From TMED27 sp037969235 (GTDB lineage Bacteria > Pseudomonadota > Alphaproteobacteria > Micavibrionales > Micavibrionaceae): a DNA stretch of 25,589 nt. How positions within the stretch are numbered: the first letter of the stretch is position 1; each line of letters starts with the position of its first letter. Of the stretch, positions 1-8,359 are shown in pieces. The notes beneath the pieces were generated by a model. It did not search any database. It was not told where the DNA came from and saw nothing but the letters and a program-made list of their open reading frames with translations. The translations under genes were made by a program, and so were the position numbers. The stretch spans positions 1-25,589 of the forward strand of contig JBBKXA010000157.1 of the NCBI GenBank assembly GCA_037969235.1, read 5' to 3'.

Positions 1-38
1 CCTCTAGCGTTTTGGATAAAAGCTGTAATAATGGTTGG

Positions 39-1472
39 ATGAGAGAACATAATCGCCAGACTAAAATCCTTGCCACGCTTGGCCCGGCCTCAAACACGAA
101 AGAACAAATCGAAGCGTTATTTGTTGCGGGCGTGAATATTTTTCGTTTGAATTTTAGTCATGGCGCTCATAGCGATATGGCCGAGTTGGTGCGCATTATT
201 CGCGAAATTGAGGCCGCGCATAATGCTCCGATTGGAATTTTGGCGGATATGCAAGGCCCGAAGCTTAGGATTGGCACATTTACAGAAGGTAAAGTCAGTT
301 TAAAGGCGGGGCAGAAATTTCGTTTTGACTCTAATCCTGAGGCTGGCGATGACAGCCGCGTGTGTCTACCACATCCAGAAATTATGGATGTGTTGGAGGT
401 TGGCGGGTTGATTTTCCTTGATGATGGCAAAGTACGCGCACGTATTACCGATAAAGGACAAGACAGCCACGGCGGGTATGTTGAAGCGGAAATCAGAACG
501 GGCGCGACTTTGTCAAATAAAAAGGGATTGAATGTGCCCGATGCGATTATTCCGATCCCCGCTTTGACAGCCAAGGATAAGAAGGATCTGGCTTTTGCGC
601 TTGATTTGAATGTTGATTGGATTGCGCAAAGTTTTGTACAAACTGCGGACGATGTGATCGAAGCCAAAGCGTTGATTAATGGACGTGCGGGGTTGATGGT
701 TAAATTAGAAAAGCCTTCCGCGCTCATTCATTTAAATGAGATTATGGAGCATTGCGATGCGGTGATGATTGCGCGCGGAGATTTGGGTGTAGAAATTCCG
801 CCCGAAGATGTGCCGTCTGTGCAAAAACGCGTGATACGCCAAGTGCGTGAGACGGGCAAGCCTGTGGTGGTGGCAACACAAATGCTGGAATCGATGATTG
901 ATAATGCACGTCCAACGCGGGCGGAGGCTTCGGATGTGGCTACGGCTGTTTATGATGGCGCGGATGCGGTGATGTTATCAGCGGAAACGGCGGCGGGGCA
1001 GTATCCCGTAAATGCCGTTGAGATGATGGCGCGGATTTGTCGGCGCACCGAACATGATGAGACTTATATTCAACGTATGGACGAGCTGCGCCCTGATATT
1101 GCACATGATCCATCCGATGCCATTACTACGGCGGCGTTTTACGTGGCGCAAGATGTTGAGGCTACGGCGATTGTGACTTATACGATGTCCGGCTCTACAG
1201 CGTTGCGCATGGCGTTGCAGCGCCCCGAAGTGCCGATTGTGTGTTTAACGCCAGATGAACGCGTGGCACGGCGCTTGAGTGTTTCCTATGGCGTTCATGC
1301 GGTTCATTCGCCTGAGACGGTGGATGATTTTACTGGCCCTGCACGGCATGCGGGTAAAATTTTGCAAGATCACGGATTTGCCCGCAAAGGGGATTTATTT
1401 GTGATGACGGCGGGCATGCCTTTTGGTGTTTCGGGTAGCACCAATATTTTGCGTATTGCCGAAGTTGAATAG
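39..1472 (+). CDS. pyk: Pyruvate kinase
   Basis: Glycolytic enzyme that converts phosphoenolpyruvate and ADP to pyruvate and ATP in the cytosol. From the ATG at 39 the product is 477 residues, the normal length for the family. Family landmarks are all visible: the N-terminal TKILATLGPAS strand, RLNFSHG, FLDDGK, the MVKLEKP lysine, the ARGDLGVEIP metal and substrate loop, and TQMLESM followed by ARPTRAEASDVA and MLSAETAAG. The C-terminal allosteric domain is complete. The open frame extends to a TTG at 12, but residues before the ATG at 39 do not belong to the conserved core, so I chose 39. The stop lies 2 bases before the next ATG, so the asparaginase-like gene is probably co-transcribed and translationally coupled. 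The promoter is outside or at the edge of the window. Confidence 0.97.
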   Translation: MREHNRQTKILATLGPASNTKEQIEALFVAGVNIFRLNFSHGAHSDMAELVRIIREIEAAHNAPIGILADMQGPKLRIGTFTEGKVSLKAGQKFRFDSNPEAGDDSRVCLPHPEIMDVLEVGGLIFLDDGKVRARITDKGQDSHGGYVEAEIRTGATLSNKKGLNVPDAIIPIPALTAKDKKDLAFALDLNVDWIAQSFVQTADDVIEAKALINGRAGLMVKLEKPSALIHLNEIMEHCDAVMIARGDLGVEIPPEDVPSVQKRVIRQVRETGKPVVVATQMLESMIDNARPTRAEASDVATAVYDGADAVMLSAETAAGQYPVNAVEMMARICRRTEHDETYIQRMDELRPDIAHDPSDAITTAAFYVAQDVEATAIVTYTMSGSTALRMALQRPEVPIVCLTPDERVARRLSVSYGVHAVHSPETVDDFTGPARHAGKILQDHGFARKGDLFVMTAGMPFGVSGSTNILRIAEVE

Positions 1473-1474
1473 AA

Positions 1475-1978
1475 ATGGACGATATTCAATTCATTATTAC
1501 TGGCGGCACCATTGACTGCGAATATTTTCCGCCACAGGAAAGGCCGCGCCCGTTGGCGAAAACGATACTGCCGCACTATTTAAGAGATAAAGTGAAATTA
1601 TATCCGCCAGTGCGGTTTGAAGAATTTTGTATGCTCGATAGCGATGATATTAATGATCAACACCGCAAAGATATAGCAGAATTTATTCAATCCTCGTCAA
1701 GCCGAAAAATTATTATCACGCACGGCACCAATACAATGGATAAAACTGCGCGGTTTTTAGATGATGCACAGTGCGGCGCTGATAAAACTGTAATTCTAAC
1801 GGGCGCGATGATTCCTCTTAAAGAATTTAGTTTAAGTGATGGGGGCTTTAATCTGGGTTATGCCATCGCGCAGGTCGATAATTTAAAATCGGGCGTATAT
1901 ATTTGTATACATGGTCAAACTTTTAAACCCCACGGCGTTACAAAAAATCGCGCCGAAGCGCGATTTGAAGAGATTTAA
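1475..1978 (+). CDS. Short asparaginase-like protein (N-terminal domain only)
   Basis: A 167-residue protein covering only the N-terminal Rossmann-like domain of type I/II L-asparaginases, which are usually about 330 residues. It keeps the first threonine loop (ITGGTID, residues 8-14), the second loop (THGTNTM, around 83-88), TGAMIPLK and SDGGFNL. The residue after the second catalytic threonine is Asn86, where the family normally has Asp (HGTD). The C-terminal domain, which completes the active site across the tetramer interface, is absent, and the frame closes with an ordinary stop. Short asparaginase-domain proteins are known in proteobacteria, so this may be a real small family rather than a truncation. 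It follows pyk after 2 bases. Activity on asparagine is uncertain. Confidence 0.85.
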   Translation: MDDIQFIITGGTIDCEYFPPQERPRPLAKTILPHYLRDKVKLYPPVRFEEFCMLDSDDINDQHRKDIAEFIQSSSSRKIIITHGTNTMDKTARFLDDAQCGADKTVILTGAMIPLKEFSLSDGGFNLGYAIAQVDNLKSGVYICIHGQTFKPHGVTKNRAEARFEEI

Positions 1979-1995
1979 ATTTATAAGCGATATTA

Positions 1996-2949
1996 TTATT
2001 GAGCGCTTGCCAAAATCGTGCCGCCTGTTGGGGCGCTGTGAAGCCACCATGCAGTGCGGTTGATCGAATAGATTGGCTTATAACGCGATCCTGTTTCCGC
2101 GCTGAGCATGCGTTTATTTTGATTATCCAGCAAAAATGATCCATTTTCCGCGTACACAATCAATACGGCATGAGGAATGTTTTTTTGCAAATCCTGTACA
2201 ATGGCGACGCGCATACGCTCTTCGGGGACGCCAAGTGAGCGCAGGGCTGTATATTTCATGATTGCGAAGTCTTCGCAATCACCGCCGCGTTGTAAAAATT
2301 CTACAGGTGTTGCCCAATAATCGGACTTGCCCCAGTTTTTATTGTCGGTCACATAGCGTTTTTCATTAACCAGATCATTGACTTTGTTGGCCATCGCTTC
2401 GATGGATTGTCCTTTTAGGCTTTGTAAATTTTGTTGCCATTCGCGCAACAGGGCGTTTGAAGCCTGATCTTTGAGTTGGCGATCAAAGCGCGAGAACATA
2501 TCAGACCATTTGGTGAAGGCTTGAAGGTTTCCTGATTTCTTTTCCTGTGTGCCGTAGATAGCAGGATATACGCCTACGCGGGCAAATTCTGTGCTGACGT
2601 TCGCGAGTTGGATAGCAGCAGGCACGTCTTTGATTGTATCGGCGCGGGCTTTCTTGCTAACGGCGGTGAGAGACATAAAGCATAGGAGCGCTGTCGCGGT
2701 TGTGCGAAGCATACGTTGCTTCCATAGCATCACCGTGAGATCGCGTTGCGATAATACTGCGTTATCTATAAAAATTTGTCCGAGTTGTTTGCGGGTTTCG
2801 CGTTGGAGTTTGAGAGCGGCGGTGAGGTCATCAGCGGAGATTATCCCTTTATCAACCATCAAATCACCGATGCGGCAAGTTTCAAGATAAAGCTTTATCT
2901 TCTTTAATATACCTTGTTGTCTTTCAGGTTGCTTTGGATGTGTACTCAT
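1996..2949 (-). CDS. LapG-type transglutaminase-like cysteine protease with N-terminal MshEN-like module
   Basis: 317 residues. The C-terminal half matches bacterial transglutaminase-like cysteine proteases (BTLCP, peptidase C93), the family of LapG, which clips surface adhesins in the periplasm. The triad appears as Cys225 in GGDCEDFA, His260 in IPHAV and Asp275 in LLDNQ. Residues 26-49 and 55-78 form two tandem 24-residue motifs of the R-L/I-G...G-I-I...L...L..Q type separated by 5 residues, the layout of the MshEN domain that binds c-di-GMP in MshE. The second motif is weaker (Gln55 for Arg, Ala64 for Gly). A hydrophobic stretch at about 80-97 followed by ARA-D could be a membrane anchor or an internal signal peptide. 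A later start at Met80 would give a plain secreted protease, but GGGG 8-11 bases before the ATG at 2949 supports the long form. Confidence 0.85.
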   Translation of the reverse strand: MSTHPKQPERQQGILKKIKLYLETCRIGDLMVDKGIISADDLTAALKLQRETRKQLGQIFIDNAVLSQRDLTVMLWKQRMLRTTATALLCFMSLTAVSKKARADTIKDVPAAIQLANVSTEFARVGVYPAIYGTQEKKSGNLQAFTKWSDMFSRFDRQLKDQASNALLREWQQNLQSLKGQSIEAMANKVNDLVNEKRYVTDNKNWGKSDYWATPVEFLQRGGDCEDFAIMKYTALRSLGVPEERMRVAIVQDLQKNIPHAVLIVYAENGSFLLDNQNKRMLSAETGSRYKPIYSINRTAWWLHSAPTGGTILASAQ

Positions 2950-2956
2950 ACTATTT

Positions 2957-3013
2957 ACCCCTATAATGTCTCTTATGACCCCTATTAAAAAAAATCTCTA
3001 CACCTACTATTAA
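2957..3013. promoter_or_regulatory. Direct repeats in the divergent promoter region of the protease gene and hldE
   Basis: The octamer ACCCCTAT occurs at 2957-2964 and again at 2978-2985, exactly 21 bases apart (two helical turns). A looser copy, CACCTACTATTAAA, starts at 3001. The left copy overlaps the GGGG-containing ribosome binding region of the minus-strand gene. Evenly phased repeats in a 186-base divergent intergenic region suggest a regulator binding site, but no known family is recognised. Confidence 0.3.
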
Positions 3014-3135
3014 ACCCTAGAAAGATTGACGAATTACTAACAAACGGGCATAAAGCTAAAGAATATTGCTTTTGTTCTCTCAATTTAGGGTGAAAGCCTT
3101 AATATTGTATTAAAATCAAGAGATTATTGCGCATT

Positions 3136-4659
3136 ATGGCCGAAGACGCGTTGCTAGCATTGTTGGAGAAATTACAAAGCACCCGCGTTTTGGTGGTCGG
3201 CGATATTATGCTTGATCGTTTTATTTATGGTCATGTCACCCGTATATCGCCCGAAAGCCCTGTACCCGTTTTAGCCGTTAAGCGCGAAGATGCGATGCTT
3301 GGCGGGGCGGGTAATGCTTTGCGGAATTTAAACGGTTTGGGCGCGCACGGGCATATCATTTCTTTAATAGGCACCGATCAGCAAGGGCTGGACATACGCG
3401 AGCAAATAATGGGTTTGGGGTTTAGTGATGATGGCTTAATTGAAAACGATTCACGTCCGACCATCGTTAAAACTCGTTTTTTGGCAGGACATCAACAGTT
3501 ATTGCGTACAGATGCGGAAAATGCGGAGATCATTGACGACGTTACCGCTAAACAAGTGAAAAACAAGGTGGATGCTTGTATTGATGGTTTTGATGCGGTG
3601 ATTATTTCCGACTACGGCAAGGGGTTTTTACGCCGCGATGTGATTGCGCATATTATTGCTAGTGCGCGGGCGCATAATATTCCTGTAATTGTAGACCCTA
3701 AAGGCCAAGATTTTAGTATCTATAAAGGTGCGACTGCTATCACGCCTAACAAAAAAGAATTATCCGAAGCCACCAAAGGGCATAAAGTTGATTTAGATGA
3801 AGACATTATTGCCGCCGCGCATATGGTGATTGATGAATGCGGCGTGGATAGCGTGATTGCCACGCGATCAAGCGATGGTATAAGCGTGGTTACCAAAGAT
3901 GCTGCGCCTGTGCACATACGCTCGCAGGATATAGAAGTGTTTGATGTGTCTGGTGCGGGCGATACCGTTATTGCGGCCATTGCCGCAACAATCGGCGCAG
4001 GTGGTAATTTAGCACAAGCGGCGTTGGTCGCTAATATCGCGGGTAGTATTGTTGTCACCAAAGTCGGCACAGCCTCTATAAAAATATCAGAATTACGCGC
4101 GGCGTTGGATGAAGACAGCCATGCCTTAGAAAAGACAAACGCCGAGCGCGCTTTCCACAGCCACATATTCAATGATGAGCGAAGCGCATGGGAAGATGCG
4201 GCGGATATTGTGAAACGCTGGAAAGCAAAAGGTTTGAAAGTCGGGTTTACCAATGGTTGTTTTGACATTCTACATTTTGGGCATGTCAGTTATTTGAACG
4301 AAACACGTCGCCATTGTGATCGTTTGATCGTTGCGCTCAACAGCGACACATCGGTGCGGATATTAAAAGGGGCGATGCGTCCTGTTCATGATGAGCAATC
4401 ACGGGCGCATGTCTTGGCGGCGTTGGGCGCAGTTGATATGGCTGTGATTTTTGGAGCGCAAGGAAAAGGCCAAGACAATACGGCCAATGCTTTGCTTGAG
4501 ATTCTTAAGCCTGACGTTTATTTCAAAGGCGGCGATTATACCGAAGATGAAATTCCCGAAACGCCAACGGTTAAAGGATATGGGGGACATGTGCATGTGA
4601 TGAATGTATTCGAAGGTCATTCCACCACACATTCAATTGCGAAAATTAACGCGAAATAA
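3136..4659 (+). CDS. hldE: Bifunctional heptose-7-phosphate kinase / heptose-1-phosphate adenylyltransferase
   Basis: Makes ADP-heptose for the inner core of lipopolysaccharide. The N-terminal ribokinase-like domain (about residues 1-320) phosphorylates D-glycero-beta-D-manno-heptose 7-phosphate; it carries GDIMLDRF, the GGAGNALRNL loop and the catalytic SGAGDT (GAGD at 273-276). The C-terminal nucleotidyltransferase domain (about 350-507) has the TNGCFDILHFGH signature with the HxGH motif at 380-383. At 507 residues it is a little longer than the E. coli enzyme. I chose the ATG at 3136; an in-frame TTG at 3127 would add three residues and leaves the AAGAG at 3118-3122 too close. Kinase and transferase are fused in the E. 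coli order. The gene stands alone, diverging from the LapG-like gene, and implies a heptose-containing LPS. Confidence 0.97.
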   Translation: MAEDALLALLEKLQSTRVLVVGDIMLDRFIYGHVTRISPESPVPVLAVKREDAMLGGAGNALRNLNGLGAHGHIISLIGTDQQGLDIREQIMGLGFSDDGLIENDSRPTIVKTRFLAGHQQLLRTDAENAEIIDDVTAKQVKNKVDACIDGFDAVIISDYGKGFLRRDVIAHIIASARAHNIPVIVDPKGQDFSIYKGATAITPNKKELSEATKGHKVDLDEDIIAAAHMVIDECGVDSVIATRSSDGISVVTKDAAPVHIRSQDIEVFDVSGAGDTVIAAIAATIGAGGNLAQAALVANIAGSIVVTKVGTASIKISELRAALDEDSHALEKTNAERAFHSHIFNDERSAWEDAADIVKRWKAKGLKVGFTNGCFDILHFGHVSYLNETRRHCDRLIVALNSDTSVRILKGAMRPVHDEQSRAHVLAALGAVDMAVIFGAQGKGQDNTANALLEILKPDVYFKGGDYTEDEIPETPTVKGYGGHVHVMNVFEGHSTTHSIAKINAK

Positions 4660-4661
4660 TT

Positions 4662-4697
4662 AGGCGTATATCACCATGTAATTTTTTCTATACGCCT
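4662..4697 (+). repeat. Inverted repeat after hldE
   Basis: AGGCGTATA (4662-4670) pairs perfectly with TATACGCCT (4689-4697) around an 18-base loop that contains a run of six T. It begins two bases after the hldE stop. No T-run follows the stem, so it is not a textbook intrinsic terminator, although it may act as a 3' stabiliser or weak terminator. A repeat with the same 9-bp stem and 18-base loop lies after phoH. Confidence 0.55.
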
Positions 4698-4782
4698 TGC
4701 GTGTAAATTGTTACACTGTTTTAAAGATATTCGCGCTGTTAGATCTGCGTATTATCCATTCATTTTTTAGAGGTTTTCGTCC

Positions 4783-5433
4783 ATGCGCTCCATCATTTTT
4801 TCCAGTTTTATTGTTTTGGCTCTTACAGGCTGTAGCTCTGTTTGGAATCCATCTCCGATGCCTTCGGGATATTTGCATCACCAAAATACGTATAAATCTC
4901 CGACAGGCCCTGAGGCGAAAGATATTGGATATAGCTATAGTGTAGAAGAAAATGAACGCGTACAGGCCGAGATGAAAAATGCCGCGCGTGATTTGTTGTT
5001 GCGAGCGAAGGCGAACGACATTGCATTGCCAGGCGCGGTGTTTTTAACCACTGATTTACCAGCCAGCGCGTTTCGCGGGGTTTTTGATTTTGCCTTGCGT
5101 GAAGAATTGCGTGCACAAGGCCAACGTTTAGTCGACAGCCCAGATGAAGGGATGGAGTTAATGTATACCGCTTATCGTCCAAAACCAGCTGCTGCGCATG
5201 CTGGTGAAGTGACGCAGAATGGTTTAATCCTTAGCCTTGGCTTACCGCTCTACAATGAGCTAGAGGAATTTACGGGTTTTGGCCAAAAGGTGTCTGCGAT
5301 CTATGACGTGCCGCAATATGGTTTTCGTCCGACCTTAAAATTCGATAGTTTAACTAATACTTTCGAAGCGTTAGGGGTTAAATCGGAGATTCCATCGAGC
5401 GATGGCCGCGACTATGATGTCTATAATCGTTAG
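4783..5433 (+). CDS. Outer-membrane-type lipoprotein of unknown function
   Basis: 216 residues with a clean lipoprotein signal peptide: hydrophobic residues 4-14 and lipobox LTGC with Cys17, followed by Ser-Ser, which favours outer-membrane sorting. AGAGG lies about nine bases before the ATG. The middle (about 55-130) is a helix-strand-helix block with ARDLLLRA, a strand VFLTTDLPAS, then a helix and an RAQGQRLV strand. This order is like that of the FlgO-type domain in the next gene, so the two may be distant relatives. No catalytic motif is visible. The stop is one base before the probable start of the next lipoprotein, indicating an operon. Function unknown; an envelope assembly role is only an inference. 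Confidence 0.75.
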   Translation: MRSIIFSSFIVLALTGCSSVWNPSPMPSGYLHHQNTYKSPTGPEAKDIGYSYSVEENERVQAEMKNAARDLLLRAKANDIALPGAVFLTTDLPASAFRGVFDFALREELRAQGQRLVDSPDEGMELMYTAYRPKPAAAHAGEVTQNGLILSLGLPLYNELEEFTGFGQKVSAIYDVPQYGFRPTLKFDSLTNTFEALGVKSEIPSSDGRDYDVYNR

Positions 5434-5434
5434 A

Positions 5435-6097
5435 ATGCAAAAGCAAAGTGCTCCAATCCTTTTGGTTATGGGCGCTTTGATGCTGGTGGGATGTCAGGCG
5501 CTGGCGATTGGTGGTGCGGCTGTGGCGTATAATGAGCTGAAGGAAAAGCCTGCCAATTTCATGCAACAACATTATGCGGTGGCCGATTATATGATTGCGC
5601 AAGCCGACACATATATAGATCGTCGACGCGATTTAATTATTGCCAAACCCTTAAGCGATAGCAAGCAGCCAGGTATGACATCTCTTTTGGGGCATATGAT
5701 CCCCGAAGAAATTGGTCTGCGTTTTGCACAACTGGGTTATCGGGTTGATTTATCCGATGTAACGCCTGAGGCTGATATTAATTATCTACGCCCTGCGATT
5801 AAAGTTGGGGAGGTTTCGGATTTTTTATTATCGGGGAATATGACGCAATTTGATCGTGAAATAGCGGTCGATATGCGCATCACCGAAATTTCTTCTGGAC
5901 GGGTGATTTCAGCCTATAGCTACACTATGCCGTTAACATCGGAAGTGCGGAAACTGGCGCAGCCCAAGCCATTAATTTTGCGCATGACAGGGCAACGCAC
6001 AACCACCACTGTGACCACAATTGAAGGTGAGCCAAACTTCTCTACGCCGCAAGGCCGCGAAGCTTGGGAAGGCTATAAGGCCGCAAAGACGAAATAG
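5435..6097 (+). CDS. FlgO-like lipoprotein
   Basis: 220 residues from the ATG at 5435, one base after the upstream stop; the open frame reaches back to 5402, but only the 5435 start gives a compact signal peptide with lipobox LVGC and Cys20. The mature part (about 45-170) fits the FlgO-type domain: a helix (ADYMIAQADTYI), a strand with IIAKPLSD, a helix (LGHMIPEEIGLRFAQLGYRV), then a GNMTQFD strand and a MRITEISSGRVISA strand. FlgO family proteins are outer-membrane lipoproteins first described with flagella in Vibrio, but many homologues are not flagellar, and no flagellar genes are visible here. Assignment rests on the pattern, not on a search. The C-terminus is rich in Thr and charged residues. 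The gene converges on the pilin-like gene with only 9 bases between them. Confidence 0.65.
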   Translation: MQKQSAPILLVMGALMLVGCQALAIGGAAVAYNELKEKPANFMQQHYAVADYMIAQADTYIDRRRDLIIAKPLSDSKQPGMTSLLGHMIPEEIGLRFAQLGYRVDLSDVTPEADINYLRPAIKVGEVSDFLLSGNMTQFDREIAVDMRITEISSGRVISAYSYTMPLTSEVRKLAQPKPLILRMTGQRTTTTVTTIEGEPNFSTPQGREAWEGYKAAKTK

Positions 6098-6106
6098 CAC
6101 GTAGTA

Positions 6107-6856
6107 TCAGCGTGACATTAAGACATGGTAGACGTGGCGTTTTCCATCATCACAAATAACACAGGCTTGGGGGGCGGAACGCGCGGCGGAAGTTGATGGG
6201 TCTTGTTCAAATGTGGCTTCATCCACTGTGTTGGGTGTGGCGTAGAATTGTTGCGCGTCATCGAAGCGCCCAAGTGCACCGATTGATAAACATTGCCCCG
6301 GTGAACTTCCCGCTGCTGCGCCGCCGCCTGTGTCGGCGGGTGTCCCATTTTGTCCGTTTATCTTGTTGATTTTGGTACAAAGTTGTTCGCTGACATTGGG
6401 CAGAACAACGATTAATTCGGCGCGCGAGGCTGTGCCCATGCCGGGGATATGTGTGCCGCCGTAAAATTCCCAAGTGCTGCCGTCATTGATATCAGCGGGT
6501 ACGGCACGATAGTTTGCCGCGCCGCCGCTGGCGTGAAATAATTGATCGGATGGGTCGGCATCAGCGTTTAAATCGCCGTAATCCGCAGAAGCGTCAGGAT
6601 GGGCAAAGCGGATATCGGATTCGCTGGTGCCGTTTTCAATGATATATTTTACACCGCGTTCCATTTCTGCCATTGCGCGTTGGACTTCGCTGGCGCGGAT
6701 AACCAGCGTTTCGCCATCTATATTTGCGCTTTCAGAATTGTTTGAGCCTTGGATAGCGGCGGTTAATAATCCGATTAAAATAACGGCTAGCAAGATCATA
6801 AACAACACATTACCTGCTTCATTCTGGCGACGGGCTGGGTTTTGACGTTCGTGCAT
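6107..6856 (-). CDS. Pilin-like single-span protein of unknown function
   Basis: 249 residues from the ATG at 6856, which has AAAGGA nine bases upstream; an earlier start at 6883 would overlap the upstream gene and lacks such a site. A short basic tail (residues 1-15, ending EAG) precedes one hydrophobic segment (about 17-35, VLFMILLAVILIGLLTAAI), the arrangement of type IV prepilin-like proteins, although the usual Glu at mature position 5 is absent. The rest would lie outside the membrane: a helical stretch, an Asp/Gly/Ala-rich central part and four Cys in the last 90 residues, including the pair CVIC. The gene follows the SPOR-domain carboxypeptidase after 10 bases, so they are probably co-transcribed. 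Pseudopilin or cell-surface protein is the best guess. Confidence 0.65.
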   Translation of the reverse strand: MHERQNPARRQNEAGNVLFMILLAVILIGLLTAAIQGSNNSESANIDGETLVIRASEVQRAMAEMERGVKYIIENGTSESDIRFAHPDASADYGDLNADADPSDQLFHASGGAANYRAVPADINDGSTWEFYGGTHIPGMGTASRAELIVVLPNVSEQLCTKINKINGQNGTPADTGGGAAAGSSPGQCLSIGALGRFDDAQQFYATPNTVDEATFEQDPSTSAARSAPQACVICDDGKRHVYHVLMSR

Positions 6857-6866
6857 GTATGATCCT

Positions 6867-8291
6867 TTAATTGGCGGGGGCAACAGGAAGGCAGTCGCGG
6901 ATATAATTACATGCGGCGAGCGCTTCTTCTTTTGTATAACCCGTTAGCCTCGCGCGAAACAACCAGCCATCTGCGGTTTTCATGGGGGCGATCAGCGGTT
7001 GGGCTTGAGAATATGGGCTGGGCAAACTTTGTAGCGTTTTTTGAATGGCTTGGTCGGTTGCGGCGCGACTTGAAAATGCGCCGATTTGTACTGACCAAGG
7101 CGCGCCTTCTTTAATTGCGACAGGTTTACCGAATGACACTTGGTGAATATTTGCTTTTTCACGATGCGCGGTCGGGCTGTTGGGGGAGTTGCGGTATTGA
7201 TGGGCGGAGGCGGCGAGCATACCTGTTTCCAAGCGTTTAGCTTCAATCGCCGTTAATTCACTTTGTGATATGGTGCCTAATGTAGTGCCCGACGCGGCAC
7301 GGGGTTGGTAAGTGCTGGCTTGTGGAGATGATTGTGTTTTTAATTCTGGTGGGCGGGTCACAACTTGTCCCGATTGCGCATAATTTGCGCTCCCATATGA
7401 AGCAAGCGCTTGCGCATAAGCGGGTTTGCGTTTGGGGATGGGCGGTCTCGCTTTGGTTATATTGACGTTACGCGCTTTTTTAAATCCAGCATCCAATAAT
7501 TCAGCCATATGAGAGTTGCGGCTTTGGGAGCTGCGGCCGCCAAACACCACGCCAATAATGCGTCGCTTACCCTGGACAGCGGAGGCGATGAGATTAAATC
7601 CACTGGCGGCAACATAACCCGTTTTCATGCCATCCATACCCGGATATGTTTCCATCAGGCGATTATGATTGCGGTAGGTTTTACCTTGATAGGTGAAATT
7701 ATGGCGGGCGAAATATCGGTAATATTCGGGGTAGACATTAATCACATAGCGCGCCATTTTCGCCATATCACGTGCGGTAGTGACTTGGGCGGGATCATGA
7801 AGACCAGAGGCATTCACAAATTTAGTGCTGTTCATCCCAATAGAGTGGGCTTTGTTTGTCATGCGTTTTGCGAAATTGCTTTCCGAACCCGCGATATGTT
7901 CAGCGAGCGCAACGGCAATATCATTGGCGGATTTAGTGACCAGAATATTAATCGCGTCTTTTATTTTGATGCTTGCACCGGGAGGGAGATCGAGCTTGCT
8001 GGGCACCATTGATGCGGCTTTTCGCGAGATAATGACGCGGTCATTTAAATTCGATTTGCCCGATTCCAGTGCTTCGAATGCGAGCAGTAACGTCATGACT
8101 TTGGTTAATGATGCGGGGTGGAGGGATTTATCGGGGTTGCTGGAGCTGATGATATGTCCCGTATCGGCGTCCATAACGATAGAGGCATATTTATTATTAG
8201 GTTTGGCGATAGCCGGTTGGCTGTTTGCCCAAGTCGCCACTATGAGCGACAAGATCAATATCACGCCAAATTTTATTTTTTGTATACGCAC
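6867..8291 (-). CDS. D-alanyl-D-alanine carboxypeptidase (S11) with C-terminal SPOR domain
   Basis: A penicillin-binding protein that trims the terminal D-Ala from peptidoglycan peptides in the periplasm. 474 residues: signal peptide at about 1-29 (QPAIA end), S11 catalytic domain at about 30-275 with the three active-site motifs SLTK (Ser61, Lys64), SAN (121-123) and KTG (223-225), a Pro/Ser/Gln-rich linker, and a SPOR domain at about 395-470 beginning PWSVQIGAFSS. SPOR domains bind denuded glycan strands at the division septum, so this enzyme probably acts at or near the septum. The DacA/DacC family in E. coli has an amphipathic C-terminal anchor instead. This DacF-plus-SPOR design is common in alphaproteobacteria. 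It leads the transcript containing the pilin-like gene. Confidence 0.95.
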   Translation of the reverse strand: MRIQKIKFGVILILSLIVATWANSQPAIAKPNNKYASIVMDADTGHIISSSNPDKSLHPASLTKVMTLLLAFEALESGKSNLNDRVIISRKAASMVPSKLDLPPGASIKIKDAINILVTKSANDIAVALAEHIAGSESNFAKRMTNKAHSIGMNSTKFVNASGLHDPAQVTTARDMAKMARYVINVYPEYYRYFARHNFTYQGKTYRNHNRLMETYPGMDGMKTGYVAASGFNLIASAVQGKRRIIGVVFGGRSSQSRNSHMAELLDAGFKKARNVNITKARPPIPKRKPAYAQALASYGSANYAQSGQVVTRPPELKTQSSPQASTYQPRAASGTTLGTISQSELTAIEAKRLETGMLAASAHQYRNSPNSPTAHREKANIHQVSFGKPVAIKEGAPWSVQIGAFSSRAATDQAIQKTLQSLPSPYSQAQPLIAPMKTADGWLFRARLTGYTKEEALAACNYIRDCLPVAPAN

Positions 8292-8359
8292 ATTATCCTA
8301 CGTGAAAAGCGAGAAGAATATCACAGCAAGATCAAAGAAATGTCCTGCCCTATATCTCT

